This document shows, piece after piece, positions 26,192 to 35,046 of a stretch of 64,000 nt of DNA. The notes under the pieces were generated by a model, which was not told the origin of the DNA, made no database searches, and saw nothing but the letters and a program-made list of their open reading frames with translations. How positions within the stretch are numbered: position 1 is the stretch's first letter; the number at the start of each line of letters is the position of its first letter. This stretch comes from Pseudomonadota bacterium (lineage in GTDB: Bacteria; Pseudomonadota; Gammaproteobacteria; Steroidobacterales; Steroidobacteraceae), in contig JAKARC010000005.1 of the NCBI GenBank assembly GCA_021822385.1, positions 23,587 to 87,586 of the forward strand, written 5' to 3'. Position numbers and translations under genes: made by a program.

Positions 26192-27601
26192 GTGAACGCA
26201 GCCTCAGAGGCGGCCATCATCCCCGAGTGGCTGCTGCCCCCGTCCGGACGCACACCCGCAACCGTCCGTCGCGCGGAGATCATCGGCGCACTCAGCTACG
26301 CGCTCGATCTCACCGAGGGTCAGCCTCCGGGCCACTGTCTGCGCTGCTGCTGGATCGGCATGCACATTGGAGAGAGGCTCGGGCTCGACACCCCCACGCG
26401 CGCCGATCTCTATTACACACTGCTGCTGAAGGACACCGGCTGCAGCAGCAATGCCGCCCGTCTCTGGGAACTCTACGGCGGTGACGATCTGCTCACCAAG
26501 CGTGATTTCAAACTCGTCGACTCGCAAAGCCTGCTGCAGCTCGCGCGCTTCGTGCTGCGCCACGCCGGGCCCGGCGAAGCCATGCGCACGCGCTTCAAGC
26601 GGCTGGTTCATCTGTTGCGCCACGGCGAGACCCTCGCCACCGAATTGGTACACACGCGCTGCGAACGGGGCGCGGACATCGTGCGCCGCCTCGGCTTCAG
26701 CACTCGCGTCGCGGACAGCATCTTCAGCCTGGATGAACACTGGAACGGCAAGGGCCGCCCACAGGGCCTGCGCGGTGAGGCGATTCCGATCGGTGCGCGG
26801 ATTGCGCTGTTTGCTCAGGTCGTGGACGTCTTCCACACCGTCGGCGGCGAACAAGCCGTAGCCACCGAGGTCCGCCGTCGCACCCACACCTGGTTCGATC
26901 CACAAGTAAGCCGAGCGTTCTTTGCCGCGGCGCGCCGCCGTGAGTTCTGGACAGGTCTGCAGGCACAGGGGCTGAAGGAGCGGGTGCTTGCCCTCGAGCC
27001 GAGCGCCGGCAGCTTGCACGTCGATGAGCCGCTGCTCGATTCGATCGCCGCGGCGTTCGCCGACATCATCGATGCCAAGAGCAATTTCACCTATGGCCAC
27101 AGTCAGCGCGTCGCCGGTTATGCCGAGGCGCTCGGCATCGAGCTCGGCCTGCCCGCCCCGCGGCGCGCCTGGTTGCGCCGCGGGGCTCTTCTGCATGACA
27201 TCGGCAAGCTCGGGGTCAGCAACGGCATCCTCGACAAACCCGGCCGGCTCGACGCCGAGGAATGGACGGCGGTGAAGCGCCATGCGCGCTATACCGAGGA
27301 GATTCTCGCGCGGGTCGGCGTGTTCGGCGAACTGGCACCGATTGCCGGCGCGCATCACGAGCGGCTCGACGGTACCGGTTATCCAAAGCGCCTCGCCGGC
27401 GCGGCGATTCCCCTCGAGACACGGATCATCACGGCCTGCGACATCTTCGACGCCATCACCGCCGCGCGGCCGTACCGCGGGCCGATGCCCCTCGTTGAGG
27501 CTTTCACACTGATGGAGCGGGAACGCGACGTTGCGATCGACGGACGCTGTCTTGATGCGTTGAAGCGCACAACGCGGACCGATCCGCTCCCCGCGCGCTG
27601 A
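26192..27601 (+). CDS. Tandem HD-GYP protein, probable c-di-GMP phosphodiesterase
   Basis: 469 residues from GTG 26192 behind AGGAGA. The C-terminal domain is a full HD-GYP: LLHDIGKLG (His335, Asp336), VKRHARYTEEIL, and HHERLDGTGYP at 388-398. Known HD-GYP domains hydrolyse cyclic di-GMP to pGpG or GMP using a di- or tri-iron site. The N-terminal half is a degenerate copy: LLLKDTGC (79-84 region) replaces LLHDIGK and DEHWNGKGRP replaces HHExxDGTGYP, so it has probably lost catalysis and may be regulatory. There is no receiver, PAS or membrane segment. Soluble; targets unknown. Confidence 0.9.
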   Translation: MNAASEAAIIPEWLLPPSGRTPATVRRAEIIGALSYALDLTEGQPPGHCLRCCWIGMHIGERLGLDTPTRADLYYTLLLKDTGCSSNAARLWELYGGDDLLTKRDFKLVDSQSLLQLARFVLRHAGPGEAMRTRFKRLVHLLRHGETLATELVHTRCERGADIVRRLGFSTRVADSIFSLDEHWNGKGRPQGLRGEAIPIGARIALFAQVVDVFHTVGGEQAVATEVRRRTHTWFDPQVSRAFFAAARRREFWTGLQAQGLKERVLALEPSAGSLHVDEPLLDSIAAAFADIIDAKSNFTYGHSQRVAGYAEALGIELGLPAPRRAWLRRGALLHDIGKLGVSNGILDKPGRLDAEEWTAVKRHARYTEEILARVGVFGELAPIAGAHHERLDGTGYPKRLAGAAIPLETRIITACDIFDAITAARPYRGPMPLVEAFTLMERERDVAIDGRCLDALKRTTRTDPLPAR

Positions 27602-27618
27602 GGCGGCGAGCCGGCCGG

Positions 27619-28161
27619 CTACGGCGCGTCACGCGCCTCGGCTGCAGCCTGCGCCGAAGTCGAATCGATCGCCGTCAGAATCCCCTGCAGGATGCGCACC
27701 GGATCCGGTGGACAGCCCGGAACGGCCACGTCGACCGGTATGACCCGTGCGACCGGACCGAGACACTCTCCGTGCGCCCCGAAGATCCCGCCATCGCAAC
27801 CGCAGTCCCCGAGCGCCACCACGAGCTTCGGTGCCGGGGTCGCCGCGTAGGTCGCGCGCAGCGCCGCGGCCATGTTGCGCACCACCGGGCCGGTGACGAG
27901 CAGCAGATCAGCATGCCGCGGACTCGCGACAAAGCGGATGTTGCCGCCCTCGAGATTGTAGTAGGGATTGCCCAGCGCCTGAATCTCGAGCTCGCAGCCG
28001 TTGCAGGAGCCGGCATCGACGTGACGGATGCACAGCGCCCGGCCCAGCAGGCGCGCCACACGTCGATCGAGTGCCGCGCGCACGCGCAGCAGCGCATCGG
28101 AGGGCGGCAGCGGCTCGGACACGATGCCCACGGCGACGATCTTGCGGAGCGTTTTCAACAT
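27619..28161 (-). CDS. hyfI: HyfI/NuoB-like iron-sulfur subunit of a hydrogenase-related membrane complex
   Basis: 180 residues. The ligands for the [4Fe-4S] cluster equal to N2 of complex I are complete: Cys53 and Cys56 in GSCNGCE, Cys120 in LGDCGC, and Cys150 in VPGCPPDP. So the subunit can hold the cluster next to the quinone/active-site cavity. It is the last gene of the six-gene operon, starting three bases after hyfG ends. No HyfH-type 8Fe ferredoxin subunit is encoded between hyfG and hyfI or elsewhere in the operon, which leaves the electron donor open. Confidence 0.88.
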   Translation of the reverse strand: MLKTLRKIVAVGIVSEPLPPSDALLRVRAALDRRVARLLGRALCIRHVDAGSCNGCELEIQALGNPYYNLEGGNIRFVASPRHADLLLVTGPVVRNMAAALRATYAATPAPKLVVALGDCGCDGGIFGAHGECLGPVARVIPVDVAVPGCPPDPVRILQGILTAIDSTSAQAAAEARDAP

Positions 28162-28163
28162 GA

Positions 28164-29636
28164 CTACAGATCCACCCCGCTGTACGACAGGTTGAACGAC
28201 TTATTGATGAGCGGAAAGTCGGCGACGATGTTGCCGAGGACGGCATGCTCGAGCGCCGGCCATGCCTGCCACGACGGGTCGTGCGGATGACAGCGGCGCA
28301 CAGTCGCGCCGGCACCTGCTCGCAACGCCACCAGCGTCGGCCCGCGCCATCCCTCGATGAGGCCCACGCCGAAGGCATCCGCGCTCGGCGGCGTCAGCGC
28401 CGCGACGTGCTCGCCCGGGGGCAGCTCGGCGAGCAGCGCGGCAAGCAGCCGGCCGGACTCTTGTGCTTCCTCGAAGCGCAACGCCACCCGCGCTGCCACA
28501 TCGCCTTCGGTCCGCACCACCTTGATGGCCGGAAACTCATCGTAAGGCGCACAGGGCAGATCAACGCGCACATCGCGCGCCTGTCCACTCGCACGTCCGA
28601 CAAGTCCGAGCACGCCGAGGCGCGCGGCGAGCTGCGGCTCGAGCCGGCCGGTGCCAGCGAACCGCTCGCACAGGCCCTCGTGCTCCTCATAGATGACGCG
28701 CAGCTCGGCAAGCTCGGCGCAAATGGCGCGCACGGCCCGCGCCAGCGCCTGCGCGGCCTCGGCGTGCACATCGGCGGCCGTGCCACCGGGCACGATCACA
28801 TCGAACAGATACCGGCGTCCCCAGGCCGCCCGCACCGCTCGTAACAGCAGCTCCTTCAGGCGCGCGAATTGCATCAGTCCGAAGGCAAACCCGGCATCGT
28901 TGCCGAGCGCCCCGAGATCGCCGAGATGATTGGCGAGGCGCTCAAGCTCGAGACACACCGCGCGCAGTCGCCTCGCGCGCGGCGGCACGGGGCAGCCACT
29001 GATTCCTTCGAGCGCCTGACAGTAGGCCCAGGAGAACGCCACCGCCGAATCCCCCGACACCCGCGCGGCGAGACGGTGGCCGGCGCTGAGCGGCAGCTCG
29101 GTGAAGCGCTGTTCGAGGCCCTTGTGTACGTAGCCGAGATGCGCCTCGAGACGCAGCACTTTCTCCCCGACGACCGAGAAGCGGAAATGGCCCGGCTCGA
29201 TGGTACCGGCATGCACCGGCCCCACGGCGATCTCGTGGACACCCTCGCCCTGCACGCGTACGAACTCGTACGGCAACCGGTGATCGAGCCACGGACGCTG
29301 ATCGGGATCGCTCGAACGTACGCCCGAGAGGTCGCACGCCGCACGTTGCAGACGGGATGCGGCCGGAAACAGATCCTGCAGGCCCGGATAGCCGGCATCG
29401 ATCGCTCCGGCGCCGAGCGCGAGTCGCGCGATCAGGACACCGGGATCGGTGAGATACGCGCTGTAGACCTCAGTCCCCGGGGCCGCCGTATCCACCCAGA
29501 GCGCAAGCAGCTGCCCGCCCGCCGCGGCAACGTCACGACCGATCTGACGCCATTGATCGCCATCGGTGTCGACGCCGCGTACGCGTGGCGCCCCTGCCAC
29601 TTCATAGGCAACGCTCCACCAGCGCGTCAGCGGCAT
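28164..29636 (-). CDS. hyfG: HyfG/NuoCD-like large subunit lacking NiFe ligands
   Basis: 490 residues. The N-terminal part (about 20-118) resembles the 30-kDa NuoC subunit (LQDLFPAASRLQRAACDLSGV), the rest the 49-kDa NuoD/hydrogenase large subunit: HEIAVGPVHAGTIEPGHFRFSVVGE at 134-158 and LEAHLGYVHKGLEQRF. In group 4 [NiFe] hydrogenases the next motif is RxCGxC; here residues 192-197 are RVSGDS. The C-terminal DPCxxC is also absent, the end being FPLINKSFNLSYSGVDL. All four NiFe-binding cysteines are therefore missing. It fits the energy-converting hydrogenase-related (Ehr) class, not an H2 enzyme. The substrate of the cavity is unknown. Confidence 0.88.
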   Translation of the reverse strand: MPLTRWWSVAYEVAGAPRVRGVDTDGDQWRQIGRDVAAAGGQLLALWVDTAAPGTEVYSAYLTDPGVLIARLALGAGAIDAGYPGLQDLFPAASRLQRAACDLSGVRSSDPDQRPWLDHRLPYEFVRVQGEGVHEIAVGPVHAGTIEPGHFRFSVVGEKVLRLEAHLGYVHKGLEQRFTELPLSAGHRLAARVSGDSAVAFSWAYCQALEGISGCPVPPRARRLRAVCLELERLANHLGDLGALGNDAGFAFGLMQFARLKELLLRAVRAAWGRRYLFDVIVPGGTAADVHAEAAQALARAVRAICAELAELRVIYEEHEGLCERFAGTGRLEPQLAARLGVLGLVGRASGQARDVRVDLPCAPYDEFPAIKVVRTEGDVAARVALRFEEAQESGRLLAALLAELPPGEHVAALTPPSADAFGVGLIEGWRGPTLVALRAGAGATVRRCHPHDPSWQAWPALEHAVLGNIVADFPLINKSFNLSYSGVDL

Positions 29637-29666
29637 GTGCGATCTCCATGGCGTGCTCCGCTCACC

Positions 29667-31124
29667 TCACCGCCCTCCAATCAGCTGCGCGGCGGCCCGA
29701 TACCAATGGGCGAGATACGGCGGAATATACAATCCCAACACGAGCACGATCGCCAGATGCACGAACACCGGCAACAGCGCCGGCTGATGCGGCAGCCGGC
29801 GCCCGCTGCTCTCCCCGAACACCATGGGCTGAACCTTGGAGAAGATGGCTGAAAACGCCACGGCGAGTGCCGCGAGCAGGATCGGCGTTGCCCACGGTTG
29901 CACACGCATTGCGGTGGTCAGGATCAGAAACTCGCTGGTGAACACCCCGAACGGCGGCACCCCGACGATGGCGAGCGAACCGAGCATCAAGCCCCACCCC
30001 ACCGTCGGGGAGAGCGTGATGAGTCCGCGGATATGCTCCATGACCTGAGTGCCCGCCTTCTGTGTGGCATGACCGGCGGAGAAGAAAATCGAGGACTTGG
30101 TCAACGAATGCACCGTCATATGCAGCAATGCAGCGAAGTTCGCAATGGGGCCGCCCATCCCGAATGCGAACGTCGCGAGCCCCATGTGCTCGATCGACGA
30201 GTAGGCGAACAGGCGCTTGATGTCCCGTTGCCGCCACAGCAGCAACGCCGCCACCACCACGGAGGCGAGTCCGAAGCCCATCAGCAACCATGACGGCAGC
30301 CGCGAGTGCAGCGACCCTTCCACGAGCACCTTGCTGCGCACCACTGCATAGAGCGCCACGTTCAGGAGCAGACCCGAGAGCACCGCCGAGATCGGTGTCG
30401 GGCCCTCCGCATGCGCATCGGGCAGCCAGCTATGCAACGGTACCAGACCGACCTTGGTGCCATATCCGACCAACATGAACACGAACGCGAGCGCAAGCAC
30501 CTTCGGCTCGAGCCGACCCTTCACTGCATCGAGGTGTGTCCACAGCAGCGCCGTGACGCCTTGCGCGCCGAGGACCTTCTCGGCGGCCACGTACAGCAGG
30601 ATCGTTCCAAACAGCGCCTGGGCGATGCCGACGCCGCACAGGATGAAGTATTTCCAGCCGGCCTCGAGGCTCCCGGGTGTGCGATAGAGCGTCACCAGCA
30701 GCACGGTCGAAAGGGTCGCACCCTCCATCGCCACCCACAACAGTCCCATGTTGTTGGTGGTGAGTGCGAGCAGCATGGTGAACATGAACAGCTGATACAT
30801 GCTGTGATAGAGCCGCAGGCGTCCCGGCGTGAGCCGGCCGTGCGCAAGCTCGACGCGCATATAAGGCCGCGAGAACAGAGCGGTGGTCAGGCCGACGAAC
30901 GCGGTCAGCCCCACCAGAAAGACGTTGAACGGATCGATGAAGAACTGCTGCTCGCCGAGCAGCAGATCGCCGTGACGGATCACGTGCACGATGAGCGCGC
31001 AGGCGGCGGCGAAAGTGCCGAAGCTGAACAGCGCGTTGATCTCCGGCGCGCGGCGGCTTGCGCCCGCTCCCGCGAGGAACGCGGCACCGAGCAACGGCAG
31101 CAGCAGCAACAGCAGCAGATCCAT
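29667..31124 (-). CDS. hyfF: HyfF-like Mrp-antiporter/NuoN-type membrane subunit
   Basis: 485 residues from ATG 31124, one base after hyfE ends. About 13-14 membrane segments. The proton-translocation signature is clear: MYQLFMFTMLLALTTNNMGLLWVAMEGATLSTVLLV with the conserved glutamate, YGTKVGLVPLHSWLPDAHAEGPTPISAVLSG with the key lysine, and AYSSIEHMGLATFAFGMGG. Known role of the family: one ion-pumping channel of the membrane arm. Inner membrane. Confidence 0.92.
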   Translation of the reverse strand: MDLLLLLLLPLLGAAFLAGAGASRRAPEINALFSFGTFAAACALIVHVIRHGDLLLGEQQFFIDPFNVFLVGLTAFVGLTTALFSRPYMRVELAHGRLTPGRLRLYHSMYQLFMFTMLLALTTNNMGLLWVAMEGATLSTVLLVTLYRTPGSLEAGWKYFILCGVGIAQALFGTILLYVAAEKVLGAQGVTALLWTHLDAVKGRLEPKVLALAFVFMLVGYGTKVGLVPLHSWLPDAHAEGPTPISAVLSGLLLNVALYAVVRSKVLVEGSLHSRLPSWLLMGFGLASVVVAALLLWRQRDIKRLFAYSSIEHMGLATFAFGMGGPIANFAALLHMTVHSLTKSSIFFSAGHATQKAGTQVMEHIRGLITLSPTVGWGLMLGSLAIVGVPPFGVFTSEFLILTTAMRVQPWATPILLAALAVAFSAIFSKVQPMVFGESSGRRLPHQPALLPVFVHLAIVLVLGLYIPPYLAHWYRAAAQLIGGR

Positions 31125-31125
31125 G

Positions 31126-31788
31126 TCAGTCGTGTTCCTTGAGCGACTCGAGGTGATGCAGGTCCAGGCTGTCGAATTGCTCGCGGATCTGAAAGAAGAA
31201 CACCCCGAGCACGAGCACGGCAATCAGCACATCGAGCGCCACGCCAAGCTCCACCACCATCGGCATGCCGTAGCTCGCGCTCATCGCACCGAAAAACACC
31301 CCGTTTTCCATCGACAGAAAGCCCACCACCTGCGCTACCGCCTTGCGGCGCGTGATCATCATCAGGAACGCGAGCAGCACCACGCTGATCGCAATACCGA
31401 TGGCACTGCGCGTGCTGGTGCTGGCGAGACGCGTGATCGGTTGCGCGAGCGCAAAGGCGAACACCACGATCAACAGCCCGACGAGCATCGTCCCGGTAAC
31501 GTTCAACCGTGGCTCGCTATCGCGGTAGATGTCCAAGCGGCGCAGCAGCCGGCGCAGCAGCCACGGCAGGAACGTCACCTTCAGCACGATGGTCAACGCT
31601 GCCGACAAGTACAGATGGCGTTCGCCGGTGCGCCACGCGAGCAACAGCGTCGCCGCCGTAAGCACCGCGCCCTGCACCGCATAGAGGTTCACCAGCGTGA
31701 CGATGCGCCGCTGCGAGAGCATGGCGAACGACAGCAGCAGCAGGAGCGCTGCGCACATATCCAACAGTTGCTGTCCCCATGGGAGCAT
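31126..31788 (-). CDS. hyfE: HyfE-like NuoK-type membrane subunit
   Basis: 220 residues from ATG 31788, with six or seven membrane segments. The C-terminal part contains VVGFLSMENGVFFGAM, with the membrane glutamate characteristic of NuoK/MrpC-like subunits. Longer than NuoK (about 100 residues), as usual for HyfE. It lies between hyfC and hyfF with a few bases of spacing on each side. The upstream ribosome site is weak. Confidence 0.88.
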   Translation of the reverse strand: MLPWGQQLLDMCAALLLLLSFAMLSQRRIVTLVNLYAVQGAVLTAATLLLAWRTGERHLYLSAALTIVLKVTFLPWLLRRLLRRLDIYRDSEPRLNVTGTMLVGLLIVVFAFALAQPITRLASTSTRSAIGIAISVVLLAFLMMITRRKAVAQVVGFLSMENGVFFGAMSASYGMPMVVELGVALDVLIAVLVLGVFFFQIREQFDSLDLHHLESLKEHD

Positions 31789-31802
31789 GGTGTGGGTATG
31801 CC

Positions 31803-32753
31803 TCAGGTACCGAGTAGTACCTGCACCAGCAGCGCGAGCACCGCGAACAGAAATGCGCTGGCGAGAAACTCCGGAATGCGCAGCACGCGCAGCTTGGCCG
31901 AGACCGTCTCGATCAATGCGAGCCCCGCGCCCGCGGTGGCGAGCTTGACCGCAAGCGCCGGAATCGCCACCAACAGCCCGAGCGGCCCGATATGCCCCTC
32001 GGCGACGCCCCAGGGCAGGAACAACGCGAAGCCGATGCACACGTAATTGAAGAGCTTCAACGCTGCGGCCCACTCCATCAGCGCCAGATGACGCGCCGAG
32101 TACTCCAGGAGCGTCGCCTCGTGAATCATGGTCAGCTCGAGGTGCGTGGCCGGATTGTCGACGGGAATCCGTCCGTTCTCCGCCAGGAGCACCAGGACGA
32201 ACGCGACCGCGCTGAAGGCGAGGCTCGGGCTGAGACCCACCCGTCCGGAGAGCAGATGCTCGGTGATGGCCGGCAAGGCGGTGCTGGCCGAGATCATGGA
32301 GGCGACGAAGATCACCATCAGCAGCGCCGGCTCGGCGAGAAAACCCACCATCATCTCCCGGCGAGCGCCCAGGGTACCGAAGGCAGTGCCGACATCCATG
32401 GCCGCGAGCGCGAGGAACACCCGTGCCGTGACGAACAGTCCGACCAGTGCGATCGCGTCGGCCGACACCACCAGCGGCAGACGGGTGCCCATCGAGGGGA
32501 TGATGCCGGCGGCCAGCACCATCGCGCCGAACACGACGTAGGGGGCCAGGCGAAACAGCGGCGAGGCATTCTCGGCAAGCACGGCCTCTTTGTGGAAGAG
32601 CTTGTGCAGGTTGCGGTACGGCAGCCACAGACTCGGCGCACGGCGGTTCTGCAGCCAGGCGCGGCATTGATTCACCCACCCGAGCAGCACCGGTGCCGCC
32701 GCCACCGCCATCAACACTTCGAGTCCCTGCGTGATCCAGTCGCCGAGCGTCAT
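31803..32753 (-). CDS. hyfC: HyfC-like NuoH-type membrane subunit
   Basis: 316 residues; ATG 32753 overlaps the hyfB stop codon in ATGA. About eight membrane segments. The NuoH signature LLAENGRIPVDNPATHLELTMIHEATLLEYS is fully conserved, including the acidic residues that line the channel linking the redox module to the membrane arm. Known role: anchors the NuoB/NuoCD-type subunits and forms the quinone-side cavity in complex I. Confidence 0.93.
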   Translation of the reverse strand: MTLGDWITQGLEVLMAVAAAPVLLGWVNQCRAWLQNRRAPSLWLPYRNLHKLFHKEAVLAENASPLFRLAPYVVFGAMVLAAGIIPSMGTRLPLVVSADAIALVGLFVTARVFLALAAMDVGTAFGTLGARREMMVGFLAEPALLMVIFVASMISASTALPAITEHLLSGRVGLSPSLAFSAVAFVLVLLAENGRIPVDNPATHLELTMIHEATLLEYSARHLALMEWAAALKLFNYVCIGFALFLPWGVAEGHIGPLGLLVAIPALAVKLATAGAGLALIETVSAKLRVLRIPEFLASAFLFAVLALLVQVLLGT

Positions 32754-34765
32754 CGGAACAGCGCCACCGCGAGCAGCACGAGCAGCGTCGCGAAGCTGTA
32801 GAACAAATACACCGAGATGCGGCCCTGCTGCACACGGCTGGCGAGGTCGGCGAGCCGCTGCACGGCGCGCGCGAGGGGCTCGTAGAGCATGCTCCAGATG
32901 CGCTCGCGGATCTCGATGTGGTAGCGCGGCGCGCGGTCCTCGGGTGCGGGCAGCTGCCGCTCGATCGCGAAGAACGGCTGAAACAGATGCCGGATCGGCT
33001 GGCCGAACCCCTCGGCGGTATCCTGCATCCGGGATGTGAGCGCGCCGAAACCGCAGTCCCAGGCGGGACTGCGGCGCACCCGCTGGCGGTAGGTCAGACG
33101 AACGGCCAACATCGCGATCCCGACCACGGCGCCGATCGCGGTCAGGAACACCAGCGGCCCGTAGGAAACCGCTCGACCGGGCACGGGCGCAAGCAGCCAC
33201 CACACCGAGACCGCCTGCGGCACCGCGGCGCCGAGCAACTGCTGTGTCACCGCCCCGAGTGCGTGCACCACCTGCAGCGGAAACAGGCCGAGCAGCACAC
33301 AACCGAGGGCGAGCCAGGCGAGTCCGATCCGCTCCAACACCCCGCAATCGTGCGCCCGAGCGAGCGTGGCTTCGCGCGCGCGCCCGAGGAAGATCACGCC
33401 GAAGAATTTCACCATGACGTAGCCGGCGAGGGCCACCCCGAGCGCCACGAGCGCCGCGCCCATCGGCAACAGCAGGTTCACGGGCGCGTGCGGCAGACGG
33501 TCGGCGAAGAGGAACGACTGCAGCAGCAACCACTCAGACACGAAGCCGTTGAGCGGTGGCAGCCCGGCGATGGCGAGCACGCCGATCAGCGTCAGCCACG
33601 CCACCCAGGGCATGCGGTGGATCAGCCCACCCAGGCGACCAAGATTGCGCTCGCCGGTGGCGTGCAGAACCGAGCCGGTGCCGAGAAACAGCAGGCTCTT
33701 CATGAACGCGTGGTTCATACATTGATAGAGCGTCGCCACCAGCGCGAGCGCCGCCACCACCGGCATACCGGCGCCGTCGAAGAGAATCGTCAGGCCGATG
33801 CCGGTGAAGACGATGCCCATATTCTCGATCGAGGAGTAGGCGAGCAGGCGCTTCATATCGGTCTGCACCGCCGCAAACAGCACACCGTAGACGATCGTGA
33901 GGAGCCCGAGCGCAAGCGGCACGAGCCCCCACCACCACGCCGGATGGCCGAGCAGATCGAGCGTCACCCGCAACACCCCGTACACGGCGGTCTTCAGCAT
34001 GACACCGCTCATGAGCGCAGAGACCGGCGAGGGCGCGGCCGGGTGCGCCTCCGGCAACCAGATGTGCAGCGGCACGAGGCCGGCCTTCATGCCGAAGCCG
34101 AACAGGGCGAGCAGGAATGCCGCCGCGGCCCAGCCCGGCGTCAGGTGCGCCGCGCGCATGGCATGGAACGTGAACAGCCAGCTGCCGCCCTGCATCACGC
34201 CAAAGGCGAGCAGGATCGCGAGCGCGCCGATGTGCGCCATTACCAGATAGATGAATCCGGCGCGACGGATCTCGGGAATGCGATGCTGAGAGACGACGAG
34301 GAAATAGGAGCTGAGCGCCATCACTTCCCAGGCGACGAGGAAGCTGTAGGCATCATCGGCGAGCAGCAACAGGGCCATGCTGGCCAGGAACAGGTGATAC
34401 TGCAGGCACATCAGCCCCGGGAGGGTGCCCTCGCCGGGGCGGAAGTAGCCGCCGGCGAACACCGAGATGCCGGCCGAGGAGGCCCCGAGCAGCACCAGGA
34501 ACACGCTCGAGAGCGGATCGAGCCGCAGGTGCATCGGCAGGTTCGGCAGCCCCACCGGCAGGATCAGCCGTTCCGTGCCGCCGCCGAGCAGACTCACGGC
34601 GCCGAGCACCGCCAGGGCCAGTCCCAGCGCCGCGCCGAGCGTAAACAGAATGTTGCCTGCCCAGCGCACACTGCCCGGGCGCAACAAACCCGCCAATCCA
34701 ATCACGCCCCAGCCGCACAGCAGCGCAAGGCAGCCAATCAGAAGCGTGGGATTTGGGAAGCTCAC
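32750..34765 (-). CDS. hyfB: HyfB-like Mrp-antiporter/NuoL-type membrane subunit
   Basis: 671 residues, first gene of the operon. About 16 membrane segments with the antiporter signature FLVAWEVMALSSYFLVVSQH (conserved glutamate), FGFGMKAGLVPLHIWLPEAHPAAPSPVSALMSG and LLAYSSIENMGIVFTGIG. The C-terminal extension is amphipathic and ends in a hydrophobic helix. Known role: ion pumping arm. The divergent ribbon-helix-helix gene starts 65 bases away and the palindrome between them may be its operator. Confidence 0.92.
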   Translation of the reverse strand: MSFPNPTLLIGCLALLCGWGVIGLAGLLRPGSVRWAGNILFTLGAALGLALAVLGAVSLLGGGTERLILPVGLPNLPMHLRLDPLSSVFLVLLGASSAGISVFAGGYFRPGEGTLPGLMCLQYHLFLASMALLLLADDAYSFLVAWEVMALSSYFLVVSQHRIPEIRRAGFIYLVMAHIGALAILLAFGVMQGGSWLFTFHAMRAAHLTPGWAAAAFLLALFGFGMKAGLVPLHIWLPEAHPAAPSPVSALMSGVMLKTAVYGVLRVTLDLLGHPAWWWGLVPLALGLLTIVYGVLFAAVQTDMKRLLAYSSIENMGIVFTGIGLTILFDGAGMPVVAALALVATLYQCMNHAFMKSLLFLGTGSVLHATGERNLGRLGGLIHRMPWVAWLTLIGVLAIAGLPPLNGFVSEWLLLQSFLFADRLPHAPVNLLLPMGAALVALGVALAGYVMVKFFGVIFLGRAREATLARAHDCGVLERIGLAWLALGCVLLGLFPLQVVHALGAVTQQLLGAAVPQAVSVWWLLAPVPGRAVSYGPLVFLTAIGAVVGIAMLAVRLTYRQRVRRSPAWDCGFGALTSRMQDTAEGFGQPIRHLFQPFFAIERQLPAPEDRAPRYHIEIRERIWSMLYEPLARAVQRLADLASRVQQGRISVYLFYSFATLLVLLAVALFR

Positions 34766-34799
34766 GGTGCGCTACTCGGTGCTTTCTATTATCATGGTA

Positions 34800-34816
34800 T
34801 TTACATCAGATGTGAA
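34800..34816. promoter_or_regulatory. Imperfect palindrome between hyfB and the RHH gene
   Basis: TTTACATCAGATGTGAA is a 17-base palindrome with one mismatch pair around a central A (34808). It lies between the divergent starts of hyfB (34765) and the RHH gene (34831), inside the only intergenic space they share. Position and symmetry suggest an operator, perhaps for the RHH protein itself. Inference. Confidence 0.4.
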
Positions 34817-34830
34817 GAGGATTCCACCTC

Positions 34831-35046
34831 ATGCCCCTGGAAGCCCGAACCGCACGCCTGACCGTCCTCATCGACCCGCGCAAGAAGGCCGTCTTCGAGC
34901 GCTTGTGCGCCGAGGAAGACACGACCCCGTCGCAGGTCGTGCGGCGCCTGATCCGTTCGTACATCGAAACCCGGCTGGGCCGCCCGTGGCAGCCCGAGGA
35001 CGAGCCGCTACCGGCGCAACGCAACCGCAGTTCGAAGCAGCGGTGA
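34831..35046 (+). CDS. Ribbon-helix-helix DNA-binding protein
   Basis: 71 residues. TARLTVLIDPRKKAVFERLCAEEDTTPSQVVRRLIRSYIE has the strand (RLTVLI), helix A, the T-P-S-Q turn and helix B of CopG/MetJ-like ribbon-helix-helix repressors. The basic, proline-rich tail is PWQPEDEPLPAQRNRSSKQR. No toxin gene follows it directly, so it is either a lone regulator, perhaps of the divergent hyf operon, or an orphan antitoxin. A start-less second copy lies at 36210-36412. Confidence 0.75.
   Translation: MPLEARTARLTVLIDPRKKAVFERLCAEEDTTPSQVVRRLIRSYIETRLGRPWQPEDEPLPAQRNRSSKQR

Noticed and set aside
27619..34765. Annotation of the operon as hydrogenase 4 or formate hydrogenlyase
   Set aside because: HyfG lacks all four NiFe-binding cysteines and no ferredoxin-like subunit or maturation genes are present.
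32918..34861. A 647-codon open frame antisense to hyfB
   Set aside because: Shadow of hyfB: extreme His/Gln/Arg/Glu content, no domain, and it runs into the RHH gene.
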